Source of the DNA: Blautia sp. Marseille-P3087
GTDB lineage: Bacteria > Bacillota > Clostridia > Lachnospirales > Lachnospiraceae
NCBI RefSeq assembly: GCF_900120195.1
Contig: NZ_LT635539.1
Span: forward strand, 2,304,942-2,337,687
Length of the DNA: 32,746 nucleotides
Reading direction: 5' to 3'
Positions within the stretch are counted from its first letter, which is position 1, and every line of letters starts with the position of its first letter. Shown piece after piece: positions 15,815-23,811 of this stretch. The notes beneath the pieces are model-generated. The model was not told the DNA's origin and ran no database searches. It saw nothing but the letters and a program-made list of their open reading frames with translations. Position numbers and translations under genes: made by a program.

Positions 15815-16003
15815 TTAACAGTATATAAGCTCACTCGAAACGATTTCCATAGCAGCGCTACGGATGTTGTTCATCCTCTGCACCCACAGCATTTGATTTT
15901 CCGCTTTGAGGGCTTCCGTTACGCCCTCTTTTTTCGAAAAGCTGCTTTACCAGCCGAGAAAACATTGCTTCTGCCTGCTCGTTGAGGTCTGCAAGGTAAG
16001 CCT
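15815..16003 (-). pseudogene. TnpV 3' remnant
   Basis: Read on the minus strand the frame gives AYLADLNEQAEAMFSRLVKQ, then ALKAENQMLWVQRMNNIRSA and ends ELIYC. It aligns by eye with the C-terminal half of the intact TnpV at 1418-1792 (AYLADINRQAQERFERLI, LKAENALEWTGCLNNIRACA). The N-terminal half is absent and it is fused out of phase to a sigma-like fragment. Confidence 0.8.
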
Positions 16004-16362
16004 TTCTTCCTCTGCTCTTTCAAACGGGTCGTCAAACATAATGGCAAGTTCTTTATGGAACTGTGATGACATTTCATCGTCATATCCATAGCAGTCAAGT
16101 GTGCGACTGCTTCTCTTTGCATACTTGTCCTCATTTCGATTACCTCTCCCTGTGCAATGGAAAGATGAACAAACGGAGAATATCTTTCTATAACAAGGGG
16201 ATACTTCTCCCAAAGCTTTTTTACCGATAATTCCGTAATAATCGCCCATCTCTCATCTCCGGTATAACCGTTATATTCGTATTTAAGATTTATCAGTTTA
16301 TCAAGTAAATGAAAAGCAGGAGAACAGTATTCGATTAAAAGAATGACAGGTGGCAGAGTCAT
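16004..16362 (-). pseudogene. Sigma-70-like element protein, frameshifted and truncated
   Basis: The first frame runs MTLPPVILLIEYCSPAFHLL...WAIITELSVKKLWEKYPLVI...PFVHLSIAQGEVI. It resumes in another phase as NEDKYAKRSSRTLDCYGYDD...QFHKELAIMFDDPFERAEEE. The pieces resemble clostridial mobile-element sigma-like proteins, whose helix-turn-helix end is lost here where the TnpV remnant begins. One frameshift near 16150 plus the 3' truncation make function unlikely. Confidence 0.65.
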
Positions 16363-16449
16363 CGAAGCAAATACAGATTTTTATAGATACCCTATCTGCC
16401 ACCTGCCGTCTGCCAGTGTATGAAATTACGAAAATAGATTGCGAATCGC

Positions 16450-16477
16450 TTGCAACTTGCAATCAAACAAGATATAA
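16450..16477 (+). promoter_or_regulatory. relB promoter with TTGCAA operator
   Basis: TTGCAA (16450-16455) lies 16 bp before TATAAT (16472-16477), and a second TTGCAA (16457-16462) follows after one base. TTGCAA-C-TTGCAA is a dyad that could bind the antitoxin for autoregulation. Confidence 0.6.
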
Positions 16478-16503
16478 TGAAGAAAAAAGAGGAGGCGATA
16501 TCT

Positions 16504-16812
16504 ATGGCAAGAACAGCAAATGTATTTGCACGTGTCGAACCTGAAGTAAAAGAACAGGCAGAGCAGGTGCTTGATCGACTTGGAATTCCAATGTCCAATG
16601 CAGTAGGAATGTTTCTGAGACAGATTGTACTCCAGAGAGGAATTCCTTTTGAGATGAAACTTCCAGCTTATGAGGAGCCTGTTGCATATGGCTCTCTGAC
16701 AAAGGAACAGTTCAATGCAGAAATAGAAAAAGGTATGGAAGATATTAAGGCTGGCAGAGTGTATTCAGCAGATGAAGTTGAAGCAGAAATGAAACGGGAA
16801 TTTGGTATATGA
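16504..16812 (+). CDS. relB: RelB/DinJ-family antitoxin
   Basis: ATG 16504, behind AGAGGAGGCGATATCT, gives 102 residues. The N-terminus, MARTANVFARVEPEVKEQAE, then QVLDRLGIPMSNAVGMFLRQ, is a ribbon-helix-helix DNA-binding domain typical of RelB/DinJ. The C-terminal part (VAYGSLTKEQFNAEIEKGME) would wrap the toxin. The TGA overlaps the next ATG (ATGA), the usual antitoxin-toxin coupling. The partner toxin appears defective, so this is probably an orphan antitoxin in practice. Confidence 0.85.
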   Translation: MARTANVFARVEPEVKEQAEQVLDRLGIPMSNAVGMFLRQIVLQRGIPFEMKLPAYEEPVAYGSLTKEQFNAEIEKGMEDIKAGRVYSADEVEAEMKREFGI

Positions 16813-16988
16813 AATATAAAGTGATGTATACAGCAGGAGCAAAGAAAGATCTGCGAAATATTTTCAGATATATTTCAGAGGAACTGTTAGCTCCGGAGAA
16901 TGCTGCAGGACAGGCAGAGCGGATTATGTATGGTGGACGTGATGTTTATAAACAGTTAAGCCAAACAGAAGACGTTTCAGTAAATTAA
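16809..16988 (+). pseudogene. relE: RelE/ParE-type toxin with an internal in-frame deletion
   Basis: The 59-residue frame starts MKYKVMYTAGAKKDLRNIFR, a good RelE N-terminus, and ends RIMYGGRDVYKQLSQTEDVS, a good RelE C-terminus. The usual 45 or so central residues, including the catalytic core and the HRLYEDEP..RFF segment known from relatives, are absent. The two halves join at AERIM/YGGRD without a frameshift. A family member normally has about 100-110 residues. A short repeat such as CGGATTATG, likely present twice in the parent, could have mediated the loss (inference). The toxin is expected to be inactive. Confidence 0.75.
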
Positions 16989-17012
16989 AACAGAATATGG
17001 AACAAAAACACG

Positions 17013-17052
17013 AGCAGTTAGTCTATGAAAAATAGGTTAGCTGCTTTTTTTA
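17013..17052 (+). terminator. Terminator of the relBE-like operon
   Basis: AGCAGTTAGTCTAT (17013-17026) pairs along 14 positions with ATAGGTTAGCTGCT (17032-17045), using wobbles, and is followed by TTTTTTTAT. Confidence 0.75.
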
Positions 17053-17074
17053 TGCAAACAAGGAGGTGCCGTGT

Positions 17075-17179
17075 ATGGGATATGCACGTAAAGATGTAGA
17101 GAAAACAAAGAAAATAGCAAAGAAATTTGTTCGCTATCAGGAAGGGGCAGAGCTTTACAGCATACCGCATTACTTATGA
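17075..17179 (+). pseudogene. DUF6462-like small protein, 5' fragment
   Basis: MGYARKDVEKTKKIAKKFVR then YQEGAELYS resembles the start of DUF6462-type helix-turn-helix proteins of clostridial elements (about 65-70 residues). After ELYS the frame ends in unrelated IPHYL. AAGGAGGTGCC gives a strong ribosome site. The 3' half is lost at a junction near 17160. Confidence 0.6.
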
Positions 17180-17291
17180 AGAGTGTGTTCAGATGGTTGG
17201 TCAGATGAAGGATTCTTTTGAAACAGATGTATTTGGTGTAGAAAAAGATGTGATGGTAAAACTGATAATGAATGTATTGATTTCCGCATAA
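17166..17291 (+). pseudogene. 3' fragment of an unrecognised protein
   Basis: The frame RITYEECVQMVGQMKDSFET then DVFGVEKDVMVKLIMNVLIS has no start and begins at the same junction where the DUF6462-like frame is cut. The composition looks genuinely coding (acidic helices). I do not recognise the family. Confidence 0.4.
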
Positions 17292-17304
17292 TTAGTGCAA
17301 TGAG

Positions 17305-17336
17305 TGGGCAATTCCAATCGGGATTGCCCATTTTTA
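17305..17336. terminator. Bidirectional terminator
   Basis: TGGGCAAT (17305-17312) and ATTGCCCA (17323-17330) form a perfect stem followed by TTTTT on the plus strand. It lies between the remnant and the convergent cupin gene. Confidence 0.75.
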
Positions 17337-17385
17337 AAACAAACAAAAATACAAATCAAAATTTGCTGTGTCTAAATACTTTTAA

Positions 17386-17739
17386 TTAGCCGATTACGGC
17401 ATCCTCTGCTGTAAAATGTTCCAGAGAATTTTCTTTTACCTGAATGCAGATATAAGTAATTCCAGAAATATCGGATGCAAAAAACTGACGCTTTGCAGCA
17501 GGTGCGATTTTTAGCCAGTCTCCAGTTGAAAGGCTGATTTCTTCTCCATCAATTATGGCTTTGCCGTTACCTGAAAGAATTCCATAGATTTCTTCATTTT
17601 CTTTATGAGAATGAACAAATGGGACATTTGCTCCTGCAGGTAGTTCGTTTAAACTGATTTCTGCACCTGTTAAAGACAACTTTTCATGCAGCTCAATTCG
17701 GTTTTCCTTTCCAATAGTTGTTTTTGTGTAATTTGCCAT
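17386..17739 (-). CDS. Cupin-domain protein
   Basis: The start at 17739 has GGAGGTATTATT before ATG, giving 117 residues. The upstream extension of the frame lacks a ribosome site. The pattern LPAGANVPFVHSHKENEEIY, then GILSGNGKAIIDGEEISLST and GDWLKIAPAAKRQF is a single beta-barrel cupin. The metal-binding residues H-x-H...E are present in FVHSHKENEE. Small cupins of this kind are often stress- or quinone/electrophile-related when paired with HxlR regulators; the substrate is unknown. It is divergently transcribed from the HxlR gene. Confidence 0.85.
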   Translation of the reverse strand: MANYTKTTIGKENRIELHEKLSLTGAEISLNELPAGANVPFVHSHKENEEIYGILSGNGKAIIDGEEISLSTGDWLKIAPAAKRQFFASDISGITYICIQVKENSLEHFTAEDAVIG

Positions 17740-17785
17740 AATAATACCTCCATAGTTAATTTGTAGTTTCTGGCTGCTTGGTATT

Positions 17786-17862
17786 AGTATAGTGTGAGAC
17801 ACATACAAAAACAAGTACGCACCTTTTTGTAACTGTACACTCAAAAATGAATGTGTTACAAT
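17786..17862. promoter_or_regulatory. Divergent cupin/HxlR promoters with operator
   Basis: TACAAAAA (17804-17811) and TTTTTGTA (17824-17831) form an inverted repeat with a 12-bp spacer. Plus strand: TGTACA (17834-17839), 17 bp, TACAAT (17857-17862). Minus strand: -10 TATACT (17791-17786), with TTGTTT 17 bp upstream lying in the repeat. A regulator bound there would cover the cupin -35. Confidence 0.6.
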
Positions 17863-17881
17863 AGAATCGGAGGTGAGAATT

Positions 17882-18214
17882 ATGCGAGCAAAAGAAGAAT
17901 TACCGGAATGCCCAGTTGCAACAGCAGTATCTCTTATCGGAGGAAAATGGAAACTGCTGATTTTGCGTAACTTGAAAGAGCGTCCATGGAGATTCAATGA
18001 GCTACAACGAAGTATAGATGGTATTTCACAAAAGGTTTTGACAGATAGTTTAAGACAAATGATGAGTGATGGGCTGGCATATCGCCACGATTACCATGAG
18101 CAGCCACCGAGAGTTGAATACGGCTTAACGGAACTCGGAACAAAAATGCTTCCAATTGTTAATTCACTTGCTGACTTTGGTAACTACTATAAATCAATTA
18201 TTGAACAGAATTAA
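17882..18214 (+). CDS. HxlR-family transcriptional regulator
   Basis: ATG 17882 follows GGAGGTGAGAATT; GTG 17873 lies inside that ribosome site and is less likely. The 110 residues, ECPVATAVSLIGGKWKLLIL then RNLKERPWRFNELQRSIDGI and SQKVLTDSLRQM, form the HxlR winged helix, with the conserved Cys (about 12) used as a redox or electrophile sensor in several relatives. It probably controls the divergent cupin gene through the TACAAAAA/TTTTTGTA repeat. Confidence 0.9.
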   Translation: MRAKEELPECPVATAVSLIGGKWKLLILRNLKERPWRFNELQRSIDGISQKVLTDSLRQMMSDGLAYRHDYHEQPPRVEYGLTELGTKMLPIVNSLADFGNYYKSIIEQN

Positions 18215-18532
18215 GGACGTTAGTATTTGAAGAGCTCGAACAATTCAAGTTGATATTTCACATATTTTAGGAAATTTAATAACTGTTATATTTAATTATC
18301 AAATTCTTCGCAAACCCTTGAAAATACTAAGTTTGTAGCAAGTGAGCTTTCCCTTACTCTTTCCCTTGTGTTATATTCTCACATTGGTTTTCATGAACCT
18401 TAATATGGGAAAAAATAAGGGAAAGAAAATTTCATAACACAGTATAACAATAACGACATGGTGAACTGATTGAAATGTTTTCGATATTTAACTCTATAAC
18501 TGATTATTAAAAGAAAATGGAGATAAGATACG
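18215..18532. other. Intergenic region with a 19-bp inverted repeat
   Basis: No gene is seen. CTTTCCCTTACTCTTTCCC (18347-18365) and GGGAAAAAATAAGGGAAAG (18407-18425) match at 17 of 19 positions as an inverted repeat around 41 bases. Gene content changes here from chromosome-like (cupin/HxlR) to the integrase element, so an element end or integrase arm site is possible. Confidence 0.45.
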
Positions 18533-18769
18533 ATGAGAACAATTTATGCAGAATACAACATAAATCACGATAGTATTGATGTTTACACAAGTGCCGGATA
18601 TATGCTTCGCATTGATTGCTGGAAAGCTGAAAAAAATCTAAAAACCACATACGGATCAGAATGTGCGCTTACTTCATTGGCTGTGGATGAGCCTTTGGAA
18701 TATGCAAGATTATATCTTGAGGGTAATTTACAGATGTGGGTAGATGCAGAAGACTCACTAGAGTTATAA
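18533..18769 (+). CDS. DUF6061-like small protein
   Basis: The 78-residue protein MRTIYAEYNINHDSIDVYTS, then AGYMLRIDCWKAEKNLKTTY with an acidic end, resembles the DUF6061 family of clostridial accessory regions. Its function is unknown. The ribosome site (GGAGATAAG) is moderate. It is the leftmost gene that I would assign to the integrase element and runs opposite to the bacteriocin operon. Confidence 0.6.
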   Translation: MRTIYAEYNINHDSIDVYTSAGYMLRIDCWKAEKNLKTTYGSECALTSLAVDEPLEYARLYLEGNLQMWVDAEDSLEL

Positions 18770-18861
18770 TCCTTATCCATATAAATAATATGCAAATATA
18801 TATCCCATCAATATAGCGAATATACTGAAATAAAAGTATCTTTATAATCAATTTTAACCAA

Positions 18862-18907
18862 AAGAATATGTTCTTAGAGGAGGTGTCTCCCGAAAGAACA
18901 TATTCTT
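18862..18907 (-). terminator. Terminator of the bacteriocin operon
   Basis: A perfect 14-bp inverted repeat AAGAATATGTTCTT (18862-18875) / AAGAACATATTCTT (18894-18907) with a GGAG/CTCC inner pairing lies just after the ABC gene. The trailing T-run is weak. Confidence 0.65.
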
Positions 18908-18920
18908 CTATTATGGGTAA

Positions 18921-19529
18921 TTATAAATATAGAACATGCTTTTCTTGTGCTACAATTTCTTCACTATGAGTTACAACAATAACTGTTTTTCCCTGTTCAC
19001 TTAACTCATGCAATATATTCATAACAATCTCACTATTTTTTTTGTCTAAGGAACCAGTTGGTTCGTCTGCTAATACAATCGAACATTTCTTTAGCATTAA
19101 ACGAGCTAACGCAACTCTCTGCTGTTCGCCACCAGATAATTGATAGACTTTTTTGTTAATTACTTTCTGTAAACCAACTTTTTCAAGAGCTTCATTTATT
19201 GAAATATCCGTTCTACCTGATTTTTTTATTATTTCTAGATTTTCTTTTACTGTTTTGTTTTCCAAAAGGGCAAAATTTTGAAATAAAAATCCAACAACTT
19301 CTTTGAAATATTTCTGCTTTTTTCCTTTTTTTGCCACATCAAAACCATTCACAATAATAGAACCTTTGTCAGGAGTTTCAATACCTCCAATCATATTAAG
19401 TAAAGTACTTTTTCCGCATCCACTTTCGCCACTAATTACCAAAAAACGGCTATCTGGAATTTCCAAATGAAAATTTTTGAACAAAATTTTATCATTATAT
19501 GCTTTGCATAGATTTTCAATTGTTATCAT
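18921..19529 (-). CDS. ABC transporter ATPase of a lactococcin-972-type operon
   Basis: I prefer ATG 19529 (AAAGGAGG, then 7 bases) over TTG 19535. The 202 residues hold Walker A GESGCGKS (34-41), signature LSGGEQQR (131-138), Walker B IVLADEP (151-157) and switch His in VVTHSEE. The ATPase belongs to the MacB/LolD-like class that works with FtsX-type permeases. It overlaps the permease-like gene by ATGA, and its ribosome site is inside that gene's last codons. With the neighbours it would give immunity to or export the bacteriocin. Confidence 0.88.
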   Translation of the reverse strand: MITIENLCKAYNDKILFKNFHLEIPDSRFLVISGESGCGKSTLLNMIGGIETPDKGSIIVNGFDVAKKGKKQKYFKEVVGFLFQNFALLENKTVKENLEIIKKSGRTDISINEALEKVGLQKVINKKVYQLSGGEQQRVALARLMLKKCSIVLADEPTGSLDKKNSEIVMNILHELSEQGKTVIVVTHSEEIVAQEKHVLYL

Positions 19530-21466
19530 AAGCAACCTCCTTTTAATGATTTCGGTATGTTTGTTTTTTCAACAATTGTGATATTAAAGAAAATAATTGT
19601 AAATTCTATTAGTGCCATAAATGAACTAACAAGAATGCTAATTCCTACTTCAGTCTGTACCGATAATAAAGAATAGATAAGCATACCTACTAATATCACA
19701 AAATTTTCCACTACAATCATTTTAAGAAGTGTTTTGTGCCGTTCAAATAAACTATATCCAAAGATTTTCATCAAGGAAATTTTCATTGCATTTTCTCGGA
19801 ACTCTAGTCTACTTACTGTAACAATAATCATAATATTTAAAAGCAATACAATCGTACAAAGAGAACTTAAAAATCCCACGAGTTTTATTAAAAATGTGTG
19901 ATTATATAAATACTGTTCATGTACGTTTGTAATTACTAGCTGATAATTTCCAAGCATATCTTCATACTTTTTGCTGATATTTCTTAGCTGTTTTTCATCA
20001 CATTGAAATAAAACTGCTCCTGCTTTATAGCTTTCAAGATACCCACCATTGACTGCTAAATCTTTGTTTGCCTGATAAATAATTATCGGATTTTTGCTTT
20101 TTTCGATACCATTTATTCTACTTGTATCTAAATAGGAAAAGTATTCTGTTTCGCTATACTCTATGTACTGAATATTTAATTGTTGTAAATTATCATGATT
20201 TAAAACATGGCTCAAGGAGTCATAGGCTAATTGCTTGTTTTTAGCAAAATATCTATTCTTTGGAATGAAAATAATCAAATCAGAAGATTCATTCTCTACT
20301 GCATTTATCTGCTTCGTAAAACCTTGTAACATATCTTTTGCATGATTATTTACATATATCACATCATTTTTATCATTTAAAATATTCAAGCATATTACAG
20401 GCTTTAATGTGTTATATTCATTCTTGTATAGTTTATTCCAAAAAGCTTCTTCTTTTTCAGCATTAAAATCAGTAGTCTTTACGGTAAAATAATTTGCATC
20501 ATAATATTCTTCTAACAAATGTTCATTTGTAAATAGGTTATTATGAATACTACTAATATTAGTGGTAATTGTAAAAACAGCGGCTACCCCTGCTATAAAT
20601 TTTAACGAATAAATTAAAAAATCCACTCCTCTTTTGTGTGTTGCATTTGCGAATGCCTTTCTAATATCAAAAAAGCAAAAAGAACAATATGGAATAGTGG
20701 AAAGAATAATTCCAATGGAATATAAAATTGTGACGAGTCTATTCTCATATGCTCCCGATATATAATTTGACAGCAATATTTTTGCAACAATAAATAATGC
20801 AATGTCAAAAGTTACATCGAATAAAGCAGCCTTAAATGCTATGAAACCAGCACTTTCTCCTAAGGAAACTCGTACAACAACCTCTTTTTTTCGCCTAACC
20901 ACTTCAATTACATTTAGAACAATCATCAATGCAATAATCATACCCCATATAATAAAAATCATGTCCTTTTCCGTAGAATTCCAATATTCTGGATAAGTTA
21001 AGCTATATTTTTCTGATAATTTCTGATATGCAGAGATAATATTGTCCTCATTTCCTATGTATGAGATAAAGTTTTCATAACCCACAGAGGTACTTTGCAA
21101 TTCTGAGAGATTATGAAATTTTACTTTCGTAATTCCGGAAACTAAAGCGGTATATTCTGATTCTTCTATGTTTGCAGTATTTTTTAATGTTTGTCTGATT
21201 ACTTTATCATCGCCATAAATATGAAGTGTTGAAAGGTATTTATTATTGATTTCATTGTACTGAGAAAAAATATGTACATCATTCTCCGTTGCAGTTTCTG
21301 ATACATCTTTCAGAAACTGCGACATATCTTCACTAGCAACTTCATAGCGTGATGACGTAAAATATGCTGTAGAAAAGTTCCAAAGCTGATCTTGAAATAT
21401 TTCAGATTGCATAAGTATTCCAAAAATCAGGAAACAAAACAAACATAAGTTTTTAATTGCTTTCAT
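19526..21466 (-). CDS. Bacteriocin-associated integral membrane protein
   Basis: The 646-residue protein has one N-terminal membrane segment, a large outside domain, a central group of helices (about 165-300), a second outside domain and a C-terminal group of helices (about 525-635). This is the FtsX-like, duplicated layout of the TIGR01654/DUF1430 family that accompanies lactococcin-972-type bacteriocins. It pairs with the ATPase encoded just after it. Its ATG touches the stop of the preceding gene (TAA-ATG). The sequence is intact. Confidence 0.82.
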   Translation of the reverse strand: MKAIKNLCLFCFLIFGILMQSEIFQDQLWNFSTAYFTSSRYEVASEDMSQFLKDVSETATENDVHIFSQYNEINNKYLSTLHIYGDDKVIRQTLKNTANIEESEYTALVSGITKVKFHNLSELQSTSVGYENFISYIGNEDNIISAYQKLSEKYSLTYPEYWNSTEKDMIFIIWGMIIALMIVLNVIEVVRRKKEVVVRVSLGESAGFIAFKAALFDVTFDIALFIVAKILLSNYISGAYENRLVTILYSIGIILSTIPYCSFCFFDIRKAFANATHKRGVDFLIYSLKFIAGVAAVFTITTNISSIHNNLFTNEHLLEEYYDANYFTVKTTDFNAEKEEAFWNKLYKNEYNTLKPVICLNILNDKNDVIYVNNHAKDMLQGFTKQINAVENESSDLIIFIPKNRYFAKNKQLAYDSLSHVLNHDNLQQLNIQYIEYSETEYFSYLDTSRINGIEKSKNPIIIYQANKDLAVNGGYLESYKAGAVLFQCDEKQLRNISKKYEDMLGNYQLVITNVHEQYLYNHTFLIKLVGFLSSLCTIVLLLNIMIIVTVSRLEFRENAMKISLMKIFGYSLFERHKTLLKMIVVENFVILVGMLIYSLLSVQTEVGISILVSSFMALIEFTIIFFNITIVEKTNIPKSLKGGCL

Positions 21467-21916
21467 TTATTTCAACCCCAGATTCCATACTTTATTTGCT
21501 TTTTCAAATATCGTAGTCAATATTGTGCTATTTTCATCAACAATCCATTGATCTTCTTGATCTTCAGCTTTTTTGCTACTTGACAACATAATTTGAGTAT
21601 TCAAATCCTTATAGTCATTAAATAGCACGCCTTGACTTATTCCTTGGTGAAATGGTTTTATCCAAATAATTAGTGCATATCGAACATCTGACTCAGCTAT
21701 CGCAAGATTTCAATTCCAAAGCAAATAATCAGGGACAGACACACTATACTGGAATCCATCTTTATCTGTGTAAATTTTTACTCCAGATTCTTCTATTTCA
21801 GGGAAGTCTTTCTGAAATTCGTTATATGGTTTATAACTCCCGAAGTACCAAAATAAATTATAGCAACAGAACAAAATAACCAAAACAATTCCTATATATT
21901 TTATTTTTTTCTTCAT
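21467..21916 (-). pseudogene. Bacteriocin-operon membrane-anchored protein with an in-frame stop
   Basis: The frame starts MKKKIKYIGIVLVILFCCYN, a signal anchor. It stops at TGA (21712-21710, codon 69) after PDYLLWN. The same phase then stays open for 80 more codons, NLAIAESDVRYALIIWIKPF...VWNLGLK, ending exactly at the next gene's ATG. A single substitution (for example GGA to TGA) would explain it. The family is not one I can name, but the position matches small proteins between lactococcin-972-like precursors and their transporter. It may be a recent null, a sequencing error or read-through. Confidence 0.75.
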
Positions 21917-21983
21917 TTATATACACTCCACAAAAAAGAGTGGTTGGAATTCCAACCACTCAGCCATTATCCCGAACCTTTGT

Positions 21984-22328
21984 TTAGTAGCTATTACCGT
22001 AGGTAATACTATTTCCTTTATGAGCAACCTCAATTTTAGACCAATTACCTTTACCAACATTTGAACCCGAAAAAGAACCATTTCCATTCTTGACATATGC
22101 GTAATGATCTTTAGTTGAATGATATGCGTGTGCATAATCTTCATTAATAGCAAGAGTATTATAACCATAAGTCAAAACACCTTTTCCGCCATCAGATGTA
22201 GTGCTCAATTCCCACTTTTTATCAAATGTCTTATTCCCGTTTGTAACAGAAAATGCCATTACTGGAATTGATGAAGAAATTAACATTGCACTAATAGCTA
22301 CCCCTACAATCACTTTCTTTGCTCTCAT
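21984..22328 (-). CDS. Lactococcin 972-family bacteriocin precursor
   Basis: The 114 residues begin with a signal peptide MRAKKVIVGVAISAMLISSS, cleavage after VMA (about residue 25). The mature part has no Cys and is rich in Gly, Asn, Ser, Tyr: GGKGVLTYGYNTLAINEDYA, HAYHSTKDHYAYVKNGNG, GKGNWSKIEVAHKGNS. The HSTKDHYAYVK stretch and the aromatic Gly/Asn-rich end fit the Lcn972 family, whose founder is a Sec-secreted bacteriocin acting on lipid II. AAAGGAGG precedes the ATG. It is the first gene of a four-gene operon with its own good promoter. The family is assigned from operon context plus sequence character. Confidence 0.78.
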   Translation of the reverse strand: MRAKKVIVGVAISAMLISSSIPVMAFSVTNGNKTFDKKWELSTTSDGGKGVLTYGYNTLAINEDYAHAYHSTKDHYAYVKNGNGSFSGSNVGKGNWSKIEVAHKGNSITYGNSY

Positions 22329-22366
22329 AAGTTTTACCTCCTTTGATCTGCTGTATTTCTATTTAT

Positions 22367-22395
22367 ATTTTATCAAATATTTTGTATCTAGTCAA
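22367..22395 (-). promoter_or_regulatory. Bacteriocin operon promoter
   Basis: On the minus strand TTGACT (22395-22390), a 17-bp spacer and TAAAAT (22372-22367). The -35 overlaps an imperfect dyad AGTCAA...TTGACT. Its first bases overlap the TGA that would end the upstream gene before ISAs1 insertion. Confidence 0.75.
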
Positions 22396-22404
22396 TCAGT
22401 ATCT

Positions 22405-22414
22405 TGACTTATAT
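22405..22414. repeat. ISAs1 target duplication, left copy
   Basis: TGACTTATAT abuts the left inverted repeat; the identical 10 bases occur at 28222-28231 beside the right inverted repeat. Confidence 0.9.
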
Positions 22415-22471
22415 CAGGGCAACCGCATAAAAAATATCCATCATGGAACAAAAATTCCTTGATGGATATTT

Positions 22472-23386
22472 TTAAATGGTTTCTGCAATTTTCTGAAAAA
22501 TCAATTCCTGCACATACTCTAAATGATAGGTATACAGCATACTCATTTTTTTATAAGTCATTTTCTTCTTTTTATCAAATCGTGTATCCAATTTCATTAG
22601 GTTATAACAAATCTTTCTAATCAGGGCTAAATTCTGCATTGCTTTTTCTTCTTTAATCTTGCAGGCATCTTCCCGAAAATGTACATCCAATACCCAATGC
22701 AGGCTGTTTTCTATCTCCCAATGTCCCCTCACAATGTGTGACATTTCTTCCGCTGTCATCTCTTCATCCAAGATATAGTATCTTGTTTCACGGCTTCTTT
22801 TTCCACTGATTTCACGGACACTTTCTACCTTGCCAATGGATTTTAACCCCTTCCAGTTTTCTTTTCCCGTCAGATAATCAATATCCCGGGTAATGAAATA
22901 GTTTCTTTTTTCTATTCGTCCATGATTTTTTTCTATAGTTCGGTATGTACTGAGTTTTTCCGGTTCTTCTTTTTCTGCATAAGAAAAATACTCTTTTACC
23001 TCTTCATACAGGAGTGGCTGGTTTGTTTTTACTGCAAGACAATAATGACCTTTTTGTTCTACAATCTGTTTTGCAATCGGCTTCTGACATCCGATTGCAT
23101 CGATAGTTATTACACAATTCGATATGTCCAGCTTCTTTAATAACTTTGGTATTTCTTTGATTTCATTGGTCTTTTCCCCTACTTTTAACTGCCCAATGGA
23201 AAGACCATAATTTCCTAGATATGCGGATATGATATAGGGAATACCTCTGCCATTCGCCGCCGCTGCACGCACAGCTTTTCCGTCAATGGCAATCCTTTTC
23301 GGGTCTGTATCTTCATTTTTCTGAAGTACTGACAGTACATCCCTGATCCATTGATAAAACAGCTCCATAAATTTTTCCGGTTCTAT
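22472..23386 (-). pseudogene. ISAs1-family transposase, C-terminal part
   Basis: The frame resumes at IEPEKFMELFYQWIRD and includes the DDE-like residues in IAIDGKAVR, ITIDAIGCQ and the HWEIENSLHWVLDVHF block. About 300 residues remain of an expected 380 or so. The missing N-terminus is at 27903-28156. An internal ATG could give a truncated 298-residue protein, which is unlikely to be active. Confidence 0.88.
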
Positions 23387-23490
23387 TCTGCTTTATCAGC
23401 ATTTTCCTGCCTGCCACAGCCTGATGCTGTCATAAGAACTATCGCTGCTAAAATCAATGCCACTTTCCGTGTTACACTTGTTCGTTTCAT
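23383..23490 (-). pseudogene. Lipoprotein gene stub
   Basis: MKRTSVTRKVALILAAIVLM then TASGCGRQENADKAE is a signal peptide with the lipobox ASGC and Cys25. AGGAGGCAAAAT precedes the ATG. The frame stops in TAG formed by the ISAs1 junction, so only 35 residues remain. It is the 5' end of a solute-binding or similar lipoprotein gene carried in with the insert. Confidence 0.7.
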
Positions 23491-23811
23491 ATTTTGCCTC
23501 CTCTTTTCTATCATTTTTCCTTTCAATCACGATTCATTTTTACCTTTTGGGTATATATGAAAATTTTGCTCGGAAAATACCCATAATTTTCCCTTAAATC
23601 CGCGTTTTTTGAGGATTTTTTTGTGATAATGGACATACACAGATGGTTTTTCATGCTATATGCCTTATACTCGCTTCGCTCGGCAGTCTTATTATATCTT
23701 ATCTCATTTTATTTTTGTTAAACCTTCGTCTAAATTAAGAAAATCTTCCATATTTCCAACCATAAAATACACGTTCTGCGAACACTCTATGATTAAGTGA
23801 AACAGCAGTCT
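23491..23811. other. Intergenic region between the lipoprotein stub and the MerR gene
   Basis: It is AT-rich, with a GGGTAT/ATACCC dyad (about 23550-23583) that may belong to the lipoprotein promoter. No gene is seen. Confidence 0.4.

Noticed and set aside
21710..21760. TGA decoded as Trp or selenocysteine in the bacteriocin-operon gene
   Set aside because: Other genes here use TGA as a stop (for example at 16810-16812 and 19526-19528), and no SECIS-type hairpin is apparent just after the codon; a nonsense change is simpler.
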